The position numbers were made by a program, and so were the translations under genes. A stretch of 64,000 nt of DNA from the NCBI GenBank assembly GCA_029168955.1, contig JAPDOI010000291.1, positions 62,001 to 126,000 on the forward strand. Reading direction: 5' to 3'. The number at the start of each line of letters is the position of its first letter. Position 1 is the first letter of the stretch. Source of the DNA: Aplectana chamaeleonis (lineage: Eukaryota; Nematoda; Chromadorea; Rhabditida; Cosmocercidae). Below the pieces are notes generated by a model. That model was not told the origin of the DNA. It did no database searches and worked only from the letters and a program-made list of their open reading frames with translations. Below, piece by piece: positions 44,231-56,093 of the stretch.

Positions 44231-45402
44231 AACTCTTTCTCATGCATAGTTAACCCTGGGGAGCGCGTTTCGGTTCCTCGTTGGAGGAGAGGGAATCACA
44301 TAAGATCAGAAAACGTCTTTGCACGATATGTCTTCTTGTTTGAATCTACGCTGAGGCGTCTATTGGATTTCATTAGTCGTGTAGACAGAGAATTCTCAAA
44401 GAAAGCTCTCAGACCACGCATTTGATTGCGAGGCTCTCTAGGGAAAAAAGAATGAGGAATTTCAGATCTCTCCGGTCTGACTGTGCCTGTCGTGGGGTTT
44501 CTGTTTCTCGTACTAGAAAGATCAACAGGGAAAACGCTATTTCAGACCACAGCACAGCTTCCACGGGACTACTGTTTTATTACACGTAACACGTACGTAT
44601 ACGAAACATTACGAAACATACGAAACACGATACGTAACATTGAGGCATCAAGCTTTGCCAACTATCTCCACTTGGTTCAAACATTGGATAGAGAACAAAA
44701 ACCGAACGCGGCTTTCTGCGCGGGAGCTGCCTTCAAGGCAGGTTGCGGTGGCCGAGTAACATTTGTAATCTTGGTCCACAAGCTGTACGAGCCCCCTTAC
44801 CCCGTTGTGCCCAGGCGCAACAGGTGAACCCTGCTCCAATTGCTTGACAGACGACTAGATGTTGATTGACAGCGTTTTAACCTCGTTAGAAGTCGTACAA
44901 CCCACGTGCTCGTTTTCCATACTCATAACTTCTTAAGCGAATTTCTTACCAAACACTTACGAGTAGGAGGAAGAGCTTAGGCGCATTCAGTCGGTGATTG
45001 ATAAGCGCTATGAGCTAATGTGAAATCGCCTCGCGCGACTACTTGAGAATCGCGTCTCTATCCGCACACCCTTGACGTCACTCTTTCTATTCAAGAATAC
45101 ACCACGCACTCAATGCCTGAAAACATGCGACGCTCTGGTTAGTCATAGGGGTAGGGTTGACATACTTTGAGCGTTTTACCCCTATAATTTTTTCATTGTA
45201 TGGAGTATTAATAACTCGCTTCGAGACAGCATGAAATTTCCATACAGTAGGATAGCATGTTAAACGAAGAGTAGCTCATAAGATTCAGTTAGAAGATGAC
45301 GACACCATTTGTAGAACCCTCGATTAGATGCTAGCATATCGGGTGCCTCTCATGTCTTCTAGTACCTTTCATGTCTGAACACTTTTGTTATTGTATTTTT
45401 AG
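44231..45402. other. No gene recognised
   Basis: A short low-complexity stretch of ACGAAACAT and CGTAACA words lies at 44582-44642. Other ORFs are short and unsupported. Confidence 0.35.
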
Positions 45403-45755
45403 GAAAGATGTTGAACAACCCAGAGGCTCGCGTCGTGGAAACTAATAACCTTAAGATGGGCTTCGTTATTGTGACTCAAAAAGGAGGTGTCGCAAATTTG
45501 CGACCAGGCACTATTGCCCCAATGAACACAAACACAAAACTTGCACCTCTTTGCTCTCGGAGAGCGAAACCAACTCCAGAATGTACGTTTCGTTTTTTTT
45601 TTTATTCCATTTACAACTGTTCACGATCAGTTTTAGCAAAACTGCCTTTCAATTTGCTGCTGAAGCACTTGACTGCTATATTGCGGGGTTGACTTCTCTA
45701 GAGCTTGAAGACCAAATTGTATTCCCCACCGAATGTTGCCTACTCTTCAATGTCA
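45403..45755 (+). CDS. Two candidate exons of an unrecognised gene
   Basis: The first candidate exon, 45403-45582, follows TTGTATTTTTAG and ends before GTACGT. It is open throughout and encodes a plausible 59-residue stretch (NNLKMGFVIVTQKGG, CSRRAKPTPE). The second, 45637-45755, follows GATCAGTTTTAG and ends before GTATGT (AFQFAAEALDCYIAG, EDQIVFPTECC). Codon use looks protein-like and both have nematode-style splice sites. However, the phases at the two inner splice sites do not match directly, so an intermediate exon or a different site is needed. I do not recognise the family. The right side is truncated by a MITE at 45847. Confidence 0.35.
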
Positions 45756-45846
45756 GTATGTTAAATTGTGTGAGATGTAGATTGTGTGAGAGGTGGCTAA
45801 TCGAAATATTGAAGGAGAGATTGTTGAGGTTCCTCATTTTTGGTTA

Positions 45847-46202
45847 AAGGCAGGGTCCGGGCAGAATTTCGATTTTGAGATTACCCGCTAAATCGGTGCT
45901 CTTGCTACAGGTAGTCCTAAGGGACATGCAAAACTGCGTAAAAAATCGGTCTTCTTCAAGTTATTCCAGCCACTTCCGTTAGCCGATGATCCAGAAAAGT
46001 CAGAAAAGTGTGACCATCGTCCATATTTTAGCGGTTGTCCACGCATTCTTCAAAAGTGCTGTGTAATTATCGGTCATTTCAGCCATGGTAATCATGCTGT
46101 GAATACCGTGATCCCTGACTTTGAAGCTGTTTTCTCCAGAACTAAGGGTTCAGAGTTCGCGAAACATTCAGACGGTGTTCAGCTAGGCCAGCCCGATCTA
46201 TT
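45847..46202 (+). mobile_element. MITE copy interrupted by a second copy (left part)
   Basis: It starts after TA with AAGGCAGGGTCCGGGCAG and runs to CCCGATCTAT. Its right end continues at 46593-46635 (ACCCAAATTTCGG to GACCTTGCCTT) beyond the inserted copy. The two pieces join to the same order as the intact copy 55070-55468. Confidence 0.88.
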
Positions 46203-46204
46203 TA

Positions 46205-46590
46205 AAGGCAGGCTCGGGCAGGATTTCGATTTTGAGATTTCCCACTAAATCGGTGCTCTTGCTACAGGTAGTCCCAAGAAACATGCGAAAACTGCGTAAA
46301 AACCGGTCTTCTTCAAGTTATTCCAGCCACTTCCGCTCGCCGATGATCCAGAAAAGTCAGAAAAGTGTGGCCATCGTCCATATTTTAGCGGCTGTCCAGG
46401 CATTCTTCAAAACTGCTGTGTAATTATCGGTCGTTCCAGCTGTATATACCGTAATCTCTGACTTTGAAGCTGTTTTCTCCAGAATTAAGGACTCAGAGGT
46501 CGTGAAACGTTCAGACGATGTTCATCTAGGCCAGCCCAATCTTTTTAACCCAAATTTCGGTACTGTCAAAATTTGACCGGACCTTGCCTT
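46205..46590 (+). mobile_element. MITE copy nested in its own family
   Basis: This 386-bp unit starts AAGGCAGGCTCGGGCAGG and ends GACCGGACCTTGCCTT. It is bounded by TA at 46203-46204 and 46591-46592. The sequence on either side is the interior of another copy, whose original target read ATTTAACCCAAATTTCGG. This makes TA the duplicated target. Confidence 0.92.
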
Positions 46591-46592
46591 TA

Positions 46593-46635
46593 ACCCAAAT
46601 TTCGGTAGTTTCAAAATTTGACCAGACCTTGCCTT
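46593..46635 (+). mobile_element. Right end of the interrupted MITE copy
   Basis: ACCCAAATTTCGGTAG through TTTGACCAGACCTTGCCTT is the missing right end of the copy begun at 45847. The flanking target base pair is now TG instead of TA. Confidence 0.88.
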
Positions 46636-46639
46636 TGAG

Positions 46640-48669
46640 TCGGGGGTGGAGTTTAGAATGAATCAGTATGTGGATCACCAGGACGAAGCCTAGCCTGAAA
46701 CTAGAATGCATGCCTGAGGAAACGGTTAAGCTCCCAAGTCATGCATATGGAGTCAAGAACTAAACTAAACGATCACTCGGTTGTTCTTTATCGATTGAGA
46801 CCAAGAATATATTTTTTCTCCTGGTGAATGGATTCTTGTGAAAGTTTAATCAGAGTTCGTTGACTGGCAATTCACATTAATGTTCAAATGATCAAAAAGC
46901 ATGGTGTGTTACTAAACCATACAGAATCGACTTCTATCAAGCCAGCATTTTATACCATATCCCTAAGAGCTTCACTTCTAGAAAGCGATAGAGGTAGAAT
47001 CTGGCCAATGTTTTCATGAACGATACGCACTCGCTCTTCCTTCGATTGTCTGACCTTGTGGCCAATATTTTTGCATCTGACAAAAATCTGACAGAAAATT
47101 TCGCTAGGGATGATGGGTTGGCCGACATTTATCCACGTTATTGCGTCACCTTATAGAGCCATTCCTTCACAATGGTAAGCGACGGTTCTGAACCGTCATC
47201 GTATAGGAATATGTGACTACACTCAAAATTCTGAGGGTCTTGTATAGTATATAACCCAAGGTTTCTCAAATATTTTCTCCAAGATGGACTGAATGTCGAC
47301 TACAATCAAAGAGTCACGAGCTCTTGCGATAACTGACCGATATTCGGACAAGAGCGCAATAAGATGTATCTGTCATGCAGTGCTTCAGTCGACTTGGAGT
47401 GACTTGTTGGATTAGGGCTCCATAAAGTTGAAACTCTCGAAAGAGAGAAGCGTGCACTGTTCTAAGTAGCAACGAAACGTCTGTCGTCATGTATTCGCCA
47501 GCTCCAGGCATGTAGATGAGGAGTCATTCATGAGGCTCCGTATTGAAGCGTGTGTGCTGGACAACAATGGCTTGACTGTGGAGTGTAAATTCTCCACTTG
47601 TGGTATTCGTTGGTTGAAGCGAGACCAATATTGTTAAAACCTCTTTATTTAGCTGACGTTTCGGCGATTTTCGCCTTCGTCGGAGCCTGTAAAAAACCAA
47701 ATCAAGATCTACGAAACCACCCTATTAAACCACATTTCATTCTACAGAGGATTCACACGGAAATGAACCAAACATTTATCGCTCCAGCGGCTGGAGAGGT
47801 TCGGTTTCGCTCGGCACTCCTTGTGATTACAAATGTTCCTGGTTCGTTACGCACATTCAGCAGTATCTAAGGCATTTAAGAGCAATGCTCCGAAGCGCAC
47901 AGCCGCGAGCCGTCGGAAAATACCGCGCTCCAAAGCCAAACCGAGCTACGTGGGCAAAGAAAACTTCAAAACCACCGCCGAAGATACCCCCTCTCCCTAC
48001 CGCGGTCGCACCCCTTCTGGTTGAACAATACTAGTTGGGAATCGAACTTTTTCGAACCACTGAAGGTTTACGCACCCACACATGGGTTCCACCCGTCCGG
48101 AGGTCTTAATGCAAACCTGGCTGGAGGTTTCTTATCCGTAAAATGTAGACCCCTGCCGGCATCTGCTATTTGACAGTGCTATCAGTCATTGTTCTTACAG
48201 AAACTCCATCAAAATATGCCGACTTTTAATAGGGGATCTTGCGAGGCGATCTGTGTCACAACTTTAATTACTTCTTTCTCAATACAGATGTTGTTGCTCT
48301 GCATCGACGAGCAAGTCATAACTACACTTCCGGGGCTAATCAGTCGGATAGGTATACCTTGTGTATCTTGCAGTAATTGTTTTGAATGGAAGTGCAGTAA
48401 TTACTTCTTTATAAAAATTAGGTTGAAAAATACATTTAAAAATTTTGATCGCAGAAACTGAAATTTTTTTCAGAATCTGGGGTGGACGTAAAAGTTTTTG
48501 TCTTTTTTCAAGAATTTTGATCTCCGAGCGGGGTACGTAGCGTCGTCGAGTTCTTGAACAACGGTCTGCCTGACCCTGGAAGCAATTGAAACGCCCTTTT
48601 TTGAAATCTCCGTACCCATATAGGCAATTTCACTCACGGGTCATTTATGTACTGTCACAGACCTACCCT
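46640..48669. other. No gene recognised; one TTTCGGCG hairpin repeat
   Basis: The segment TGACGTTTCGGCGATTTTCG followed by CCTTCGTCGG (47651-47681) is a short hairpin-like dispersed repeat. A minus-strand ORF at 47314-47511 is protein-like in composition (GAGEYMTTDVSLLLRTV) but short and unassigned. Acceptor-like CTTACAG (48200) and AATACAG (48287) sites exist without a convincing exon. Confidence 0.35.
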
Positions 48670-48689
48670 TTACTTCCCCCCAGCTCGCA

Positions 48690-48828
48690 CTAAGTTTGGC
48701 TGCAGTTTGGAATGCGAACGGAGTGTGCGCTGCGGCTCGAAGAACAGTTACTGCTGTGGGTGCCCGTTTGTGGCAAGCTAGCCAGGTGGCCATCAATCGA
48801 TGCTACACGAAATTCCTTCGTCGCGATC
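48690..48828 (+). repeat. Conserved peptide-like segment, copy 1
   Basis: One frame reads WNANGVCAAARRTV, then RLW and SQVAINRC. The minus strand at 58977-59110 reads LNANRVCAAARRTV, RLW and SQVTINRC at the matching places. The two copies are in repeats and no full protein surrounds them. They may be a remnant of a transposon protein; I cannot name it. Confidence 0.5.
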
Positions 48829-49260
48829 AGGGATGTGCGGGAAAAAAGTTTTGGAAACAGAAAATCCAATTTGACAGAAAACAGAGAACAGAGAAAAATT
48901 TCCAAAAACGGGCAGAAAACAGAAAACAGAGAAAAGAAAATTTTCAAAAATCAATAAAAAGTACACTCTATGAGTTCTTCCACAACATTAAATTTTTATA
49001 CATTTTTAGGTTATAAACGTTTTTCCGCCTAATTTTGAAAATCCAACAATTGGCCAGAGTGATGAATAAAGACGCCCAAAAAACGCAGATTATCAGCTCG
49101 GAGACGACAATTTTCTCTCCAATCATCTTTTCCTCAGACAATAGCAGCTAGATTGCTTGATCAGAAGCTCAATATGTATGTGCAAGATTACGTAGATGCA
49201 GTGACAGCGAGTTTACCCTTCCCTAATTCACTTATTTTTATACTGATTGTGGGATACTCA
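48829..49260 (+). repeat. Dispersed repeat starting CAGGGATGTGCGG, copy 2
   Basis: It follows TCGTCGCGAT, where the homologous flank elsewhere (57275-57290 and the minus strand at 58970) continues directly into CATATG. This shows an insertion at that point. The content aligns with 32711-33160 through CAGAAGCTCAATATGTATG and CTGATTGTGGGAT. Confidence 0.7.
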
Positions 49261-51689
49261 TTAATTCCTGGTTGTCACTTCAAGCCCAGAACTCGTTCCT
49301 GCTCTGACATTCTCTTGGGAGTCGTCTCGGTGAAAAAAAAGAGTCGCCTCGTGACATCGAGGCAACTCCCGCCAAATCGGCTGTGGCGTAGCCTCATTAC
49401 GGTGAAATTTTAGCCCCAGCTGGGAAAAAAGTGAGGCGACTCTAATGACTACCCGATGGGGAGCTGTCTCGCCTCACTCTCGCCTCACATTCTTCTCACA
49501 CTACGAACTCGGTGGTGAAATTGTCGCCTCACATTCTTCTCAAACTGAGATTTTGTCGTGGAATCGCGAATTTTTCCTTCATCATACGCACATATCGCTT
49601 CGCATTCCTCTCAGAGGAGAGAATTTATTGCAGATCATTGTTTATTGATCGAAATCATAACTTCAATTAATACAGCAGCGGCGGAGTGACTACGATAGCA
49701 ACAAGTGATAGCAGAACACCTTCAAAAACAATAACAATTGTTTATCTTTAACAAAGAATTAAGAGAATAATAACAGAAAATTTCGCACACCCCGACTGCG
49801 ATGTGAGCACATCGCAGGAGCGTTTTGCTAAGCAAACTCCTACAGCATCAAACAACAGTGGAAGAAAACAATTTTATACGATTTCTGATTTTTTGTTGCC
49901 GAACTGTTGCGCGGCGTCGCTGTAGAAGACAGGGTTAACGATAAAACGGTTTTTGTTCTACCCTCATGAGAAGGTAGACCTGGCCATCAAAAAAGAAAAA
50001 TCGAGAAATCCAGATGCTCCCAAATTCATTGAGTTACATAACCGGACAACTTTTAAAAAACAAACATTTGCGAAAACGAAACAACACCGAAAAAGAGTAC
50101 AAAAACTTGTGGGATTCTGCTCTTCCAGATATGTGCATGTTTGAGTGAGGACGCAAAAAGGAGTGGAAGTATGATTTGCTTGAGCGCGATGCGATTTTGT
50201 GTCCGACGTACATCGCAGAAAAAATAACTTCGCGCGCGATTTCGGTAGGGCGATATTCCCCCTAACAATCATAACAAAGTAATTGCAAAGCAATAACACA
50301 AAAAAACAACCTAAGTGCGCGCCGAGTTGGGCAAAAAAAACGGGCCTGCTATTCCAAACAGAACTCGCCATTACATCACCGCGGCGCCTTCCGCGTTAAT
50401 GCTGTCGGTCTCCAAGCAGATCACCATTCGCTTTTGAAATGACACATGAGTTGAGAATTTCCAATTTTTTGAGTTCTATGAGAACTGAGAAATCCTTACC
50501 TTGCGTAGAGTCAGATCAGACAGCCCTTGAACGTCTCCCATTTTGACGAGCCTCAGCCTATGTATAGCCGCGTCAAATTGATCTTTATGCCAGAGTAGTA
50601 TATAACGCTGGAAAGGAAAAATAACCTATACAGAATAGTTACGACGAAGAAAAAATGCGCGGCGAGGATCGCTACGCAAACATTCAGTGAGAGGAAGGAA
50701 GAGAGTTGTGAACGAACGAGCATAAGATAGCTGAGAAAGAAATCCTACCAAATTATTAATTTTTTTCGTGTAAAAAACTATCAAACACAAATTGGAATTA
50801 TACGTAAATGAATCCCGATAGATTCAGCACTCTGGCTTTCACCGAAAAATCACTAATCTATGTAGATTTCTGACTTTATCAGAGATGCAACAGTGATTGA
50901 CAGGAAAATCGCGACCAATCTGACGGTTTACAAGAATCTTGTGCAATACCGGAAATCCTAGTAGATTGCGGTAGTAAACCGAAAGTATACAAGATATTTA
51001 CCAACAATTCTGGGAGAAATTCCACCAGAAAGATGTGGAAAAGCTTTCGCATTTTCAGGAGTCAGGTAGAATTTTTACGCTGAGGATGCGAAATCATAAC
51101 ACGAACCACTACATGAAATTATTCAAACGAATATAAGATTCGAAAAGATAAGGAAAAGTTGAGAACGGAAAACTAGAGCTGTGAAAGTAGAATTATTGGA
51201 AAGCTGGTTAAAGGAGCATTGAAGCCGTATCAATTGTTTTTGTTCGGGAGTGGCGTTCGAAGAAAAGGCGCGAGCTGAGAAAACTTTTTTCTAGAAGTCG
51301 CCTCACATTTTCACCACTTTTCACCCCTATTTCCCACTTTTTTCGACCATGTCTTCGGCTCAAAGTGGGGAAAATGTAGAGCAGCCAAAAAAAAGTATCC
51401 CTGACCGGTCCCGCCCTGCGAGGCGACTCCCACTCAGGCAATCGCGAGGTCGGTGGAAGGTTAAAACGCCCCTTTCCGAATGAAATTGATCCGATGCGGC
51501 CGATCGGCGGAGGTTTCGGCATGACTCATAACTGCCGAAGTTTTCGTGGTGATGTCTCATATGTGGCGGAGTTTTCGGGGCAACGTGTTGCAGTGTGAGC
51601 ACTGTTTTTCTCTAGTACTCTCTCGTGTAGAGCGCGGAATCGGTAGCCCACAATGTATACGCTGCACTGGAATGTGACGTATTTGTGCG
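49261..51689. other. No gene recognised; GAGTCGCCTC motif cluster
   Basis: GGGAGTCGTCTCGG at 49318 and the inverted CGAGGCGACTCCC at 51419 could be short termini of a 2.1-kb element. Further GAGTCGCCTC or GTCGCCTCACATT motifs occur at 49351, 49432, 49523 and 51297. A terminus of only about 13 bp is weak evidence. The interior has no coding sequence that I can support. Confidence 0.3.
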
Positions 51690-52010
51690 TATCACGGTTG
51701 ACAGCTCGGGAGATCGACGCTTTGGCGGGCGTCGGTGGCAGGTTGACAGGTCAACTGGGCTGCCCCTCAACCTGCCACCGACGCCCGCGACTGCAGGAGT
51801 GGTAGAGGGTGGTCGGTGGGAGGTGATTGGGCGAAACTTTCGGTGTAAACACGTGGGTGTAACGTCAAACTGAGTGGTCGGTGGGAGGTGATAAGGCAGA
51901 GCTTTCGCTGTGAACGGGTCAAGGATGACGTGGCTTTGTAGGGTCGGTGGGAGGTTGACACGCGGAGTTTTTGGCATGAAGGGGGGAGTTTTCGGGCCTT
52001 GCCCGCCTCT
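51690..52010 (+). repeat. GGTCGGTGGGAGGT tandem units with a strong hairpin
   Basis: GGTCGGTGGGAGGTGAT or GGTTGA motifs recur at about 51809, 51873 and 51939, giving a period near 65 bp, with looser units at 51447-51600. At 51728-51789 a perfect inverted repeat of about 21 bp, beginning GCGGGCGTCGGTGGCAGG, surrounds a 20-base loop. This makes the strongest short hairpin in the window. Confidence 0.8.
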
Positions 52011-52813
52011 TTTTTCGTTTCGAGCGGGAGCACGCTACCTGTTCAACTCCTCTTAACCGGCCACCGACCCCCGCGAGTGTGTGAGCAGGCGAATGTCAAA
52101 GTGCTGTGACAAAAAGGGCAAACTAGCCTCCCGTTGTCACCTCGAAGCCAAATTTCGTCACAGTTTGCCCTTTCTGTTAGGACCTCGAGGTGACGCGGCT
52201 TATTTCGCAACATTTAACATGTTCTGATGTGGTGAGACCGCGACAAGCCAATCGTAGGCGTCACAGACGGCGAGAGTCAGGCAGAGAGTGGGAGGGCGCA
52301 GACAGTCAGACCTTCTGGAAAATTTGATGAATTTTTCCTAATTTATGTCTCTCCTTTCTTCTTTTTTATGATGTGTGTTTTCGTCTCCTGTTTTGTTATA
52401 TTAGTCGTAGAGTTAATCGCAGTAGCTGAGGAATTGATTTAATGGGGTGTTCTCCATCGTGATTTCACATTGTATGCACTACACTTCGACTGAATTGAAC
52501 TATTTGAAAAAATCATTCGACTGAAAAATTCGCTTCTGATTATCCGAAAATTTCAATATTCGAGAAACGTACATTCCGGAAAGACTGGAAAAGTCGAACA
52601 TTCAAAAAATTCAAATTTTCGAATTATTCAAGAATTCCCATTTTCCGATTTCTCCTAAAACCCGAATATTCGAAAATTTACATAAACAATCGAATAAATT
52701 CGAAAGTCGACTTCTTCTAATAAACAGGCTGTCCAGAACATTCCATTGCTCCATTAGCAAATTGTGCGTCAAGTTCAAATCAAATTCATTTCGAATATCC
52801 GACTTATCGACTA
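52011..52813. other. No gene recognised; inverted GTCACCTCG motif and TTCGAA-rich sequence
   Basis: GTTGTCACCTCGAAG (52133) and CTCGAGGTGAC (52183) form a short inverted repeat related to the GTCACCTGGAGG element at 56094. From about 52490 the sequence becomes rich in TTCGAA, ATTCG and CGAAAAT words that lead into the 43-bp array. Confidence 0.4.
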
Positions 52814-53240
52814 TAGTCGTATATCGGACTTCTTCGAATATTCGACTTCTCGACCGTAGTCGGATATCGCACTTTCCCGAATATTCGACTTTACCACTGT
52901 AGTCGGATATAACTTTTTTTCGAAAATTTGACTTTTCGACTGTAGTCAGATATCGCACCTTTTCGAATATTCGACTTTTCCACTGTAGTCGGATATAACA
53001 CTTCTTCGAATACTCGACATTTCGACCGTAGTCGGATATCGCGCCTTTCCGAATATTCGACTTTTCGACTGTAGTCGGATATAACACTTTTTCGAAAATT
53101 TGACTTTTCGACTGTAGTCAGATATCGCACCTTTTTGAATATTCGACTTTTCCTTTGTAGTCGGATATACCACTTTTTCGAATATTCGACTCTTAGGCTA
53201 TAGTCGGATATCGCACTTTTTCGAATAACCGACTTTTCGA
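52814..53240 (+). repeat. 43-bp minisatellite with alternating unit types
   Basis: About ten units start TAGTCGGATAT at exact 43-bp spacing from 52814 and contain TTCGAATATTCGACTTTTC. Units alternate between a TCGCAC type and an AACACT type, so the larger period is 86 bp. The palindromic core TTCGAATATTCGA can form short hairpins. ORFs on the minus strand are by-products of the repeat. Confidence 0.9.
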
Positions 53241-53806
53241 ATTAAAAGTGGACTTTTTTATCCGACTGAAACAGTCGGATACTCATCCGACTACTCGATT
53301 CGGAACAAGTATAGTGCGTACTGACGCATATTGCCGATCTATTCCGAAATTTTGTAATATTTTGCAAATACTTGCAACTGGAGTTGAATGATGAGAAGCA
53401 ATTGTTTGCATTTTTTGACGCATATACGTACCGATTCGTATATTTTCGATATAGCTAATCGTTTGTGAATACTTTGTTTGCTTCCCTATTCAACAGTTTC
53501 ATTTAAACACACGATGAAAATCGAATTCCAGCTTTTGAGTTCAGTCGGACAAGTGGGTCATAACAATGCCACTCAGGAAGTTTGGAGTTTCGAAGTCGCC
53601 TCTGAATGAAGATTCGTTTACATCACAAGAGCTTCCTGGGTTTGGGGGGCCGGCCTTGGGATCGATCCATTGTTACAAGGAACAAAGCTCCGTGGTCACT
53701 ACCGGCGATCGTGCGTTGACGCGTCGTAGGACGCAATAAACACGACACTCGATTTCACGTTCGACGTCGATCGAAAGCAGCTGACAGCATTGGACGCAGC
53801 AGGTTA
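53241..53806. other. No gene recognised
   Basis: This is AT-rich at the left and more balanced at the right, with no feature I can support. Confidence 0.35.
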
Positions 53807-54586
53807 AAGGCAGCAGACACGCTCAAAATGGTATCGATTTTATGACATAAATCACAGGTTTGGACCTGGATGTATTGGGAACTGACGAAAAAACGGACGA
53901 AAACTGTGTGCAAATAGAGGAATAACGGTTATTTTGTTATCAGGTGAAAGTGGACGAGTTTTACGGCGCGCGGTTGAAAAAGCGAATATTATCAACGAAA
54001 CGGTTGAGATAGAGATGCCGATATACTATTACAGCCTGTACTGGAACGTTAACCTCGTTGGAAGCATCAAAAACCAGCGAAAGGGACCGTATTAGTACTC
54101 TCAATCTGGACGAGTTTGTATTTTGGGGCAGGGTTGCAGAAATTTTTCGATTTGCATTGCTAAAATTTTGTAGTTTTGACTCGTCTTTGACGCTCCCAAC
54201 GGCGTGAGCATCCTACTAGGAGCCATGCGACTCCAGAAAAGTACTTATCTCAACAACTTTTTCGAGCGCGTCTGCTGCCTTCAAGAACCCTTTTTCATTT
54301 CGTTCGAGAAAAAATGATCGCGCGTCTGAATGGCGTCCTACGTGAATTGCCTCCAACGCTGCGCCTAGGAACGAATCGTAAAACTGTTCCTTGCATTCTT
54401 CGCGCAACTATCCCGAATAGATGTCGACGGGAACTTCAAATTTGTTTTGAGCTTCCTTGAAATGGGTTTTTCTTGAAAAGTTGACGTTTTTTGAGGGGAC
54501 TTTTCGCAACCTTTAGTCGCTATAGGGATATAACAACACGAAAATGTCAAAAACCCAAGTATGGTTTTCATGGTGTACGATGCCTT
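53807..54586 (+). mobile_element. Candidate MITE with AAGGCA termini
   Basis: AAGGCAGCAGACACGCTCAA at the left pairs imperfectly with the complement of the right end, AAGGCATCGTACACCATGAA. TA flanks both ends (53805-53806 and 54587-54588). It shares the first six bases with the two other AAGGCA families in the window. Its interior is non-coding. Confidence 0.65.
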
Positions 54587-54588
54587 TA

Positions 54589-55069
54589 ATCCGAAAAAAA
54601 GAGAAGGAAGGTGTTAGCTATGATAATTTTTTTTTCAAAAAGTAAAGGAGAAGGCAAAAGCCTTCGCTTTTTGACTGACTCAAAAAGCCGAGTGACAAAT
54701 TCGATCACTGATTCGACAGCCGATCAAAAAAGTTTATTTATTCGCGAATTCAAATGAAAAACTTCGACTATATTCAAAAAGTTCCAATTTCCGAATAATC
54801 CAAAAACCGAATATTTGAAAAGTACCAAAGTTCGAATAATTCAGAAAACCGAATTCTTGAAAAAGGCCGATTTCCGAATTATTCGAAAACCGAATTTGTA
54901 TAAAAGTGACGAGAGTCGGATATTTGAGTCCGGCGTAGTCGATTTACTCTGTCTGTAGACTTTCACCGTATCAGATAAGCGCCGAAGACCGCTACATAGA
55001 TAGCGGAAGAAAGTGAAAAACTTTGAAGTCTACGAACATAATTTGGGGTTTCAAAGCTGCAGTAACTTA
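54589..55069. other. TTCGAATAATTC-rich sequence, no gene
   Basis: Words such as CCGAATAATTC and AAACCGAAT recur between 54730 and 54900 and mirror the sequence left of the 43-bp array (52490-52720). The two may be old flanks of one repeat. A TAAAAGTGACGAGAGTCGGAT stretch near 54900 recalls the 43-bp unit. Confidence 0.4.
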
Positions 55070-55468
55070 AAGGCAGGGTCCGGGCAGAATTTCGATTCTG
55101 AGATTTTCATTGAATCTGTGCTCATGGTACAGGTAGTCCGAAAGAACATGCGAAAACTGCGTTAAAACCCGTCTACTTCAAGTTATTCCAGCAACTTCCG
55201 TTAGCCGATGATCCAGAAAAGTCAGGAGAGTGTGGCCATCGTCCATATTTCACCGGTTGTTCACGCATTCTTCAAAAGTGCTGTGTAATTATCGGTCATT
55301 CCAGCCATGATTGTCATGCTGTGAATACCGTAATCCCTGACTTTCAGACTGTTTTCTCTAGAAATACGGACTCAGAGTGTGTAAAAAATTTGGACGGTGT
55401 CCAGCTAGACCAGCCCAATCTATCTAACCCGAATTTTGGTGGTGTCAAATCTGACCGGACCTTGCCTT
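55070..55468 (+). mobile_element. Intact MITE with AAGGCAGGGTCCGG termini
   Basis: This 399-bp non-coding unit has inverted ends AAGGCAGGGTCCGG and CCGGACCTTGCCTT and TA on each side (55068-55069 and 55469-55470). It is the best preserved of the four copies; the others are at 27877, 45847 and 46205. A Tc1/mariner-like origin is inferred from the TA target. Confidence 0.92.
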
Positions 55469-55470
55469 TA

Positions 55471-56093
55471 AGTTCTAAGATAGAAACCCGAAAAAAATCC
55501 TAGTTTTAGGAAACTACGCTCCCTACCGTTCAAGACCTTTGCACCCCTGGGAAATGCCTTCGAAGAAAAATTCCTTGGTGTGGGTCTGCGAAAATTTTTG
55601 CGTTTTTTTCATTTCTTAGGCATGGGCCCAGCTGTGGTCCCACAGTGATTTTCAGAGAAGAACCCTCACCTATAAAATTTTTTAAACGCACTCTCCAGTG
55701 CGAGGAAGGTTTCAGACGATCGTCGGGAGGGCAGTTCCATGTTTCTAAAGTGCTGCTATACTCAAGCGTCGCGCGAAAGACTGTAACAGACTTTTCTCTA
55801 TAACAGAGCGCGAAATGGGTAACTTCTGGTCATACCACTTGACCCATCGCTTTCATCTTGGGAGAAAACATGGAAACTCTTTCTAATATCTGAAACCTCA
55901 ATCCAACTTACGATACTCCTATTTTGAAGGTGTTGCTATGATTATGCATCGCAGTGTACTTCGGATGAGTGAAAAATCAATTTTCCAAGTTTTTTTATCG
56001 TGCTATTGTAATAAATGTTCATGATAGAATGATCGGTTAAAGAGCGGCATATCGTATAGTGTGAACGCTAAAATAAGGGAGAAGAAATTGGTC
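55471..56093. other. No gene recognised
   Basis: There are only short ORFs and no repeat copy that I can identify. Confidence 0.35.

Noticed and set aside
49318..51431. 2.1-kb element with GGGAGTCGYCTCG termini
   Set aside because: The inverted match is only about 13 bp, the motif recurs internally, and no target duplication is visible, so I did not list it as a mobile element.
53807..55468. TTAA target sites (piggyBac type) for the AAGGCA MITEs
   Set aside because: Two copies look like TTAA on both sides, but the split copy ends in TTTAGAG and the nested copy shows TA alone as the duplicated target, so a TA target fits all the well-preserved copies better.
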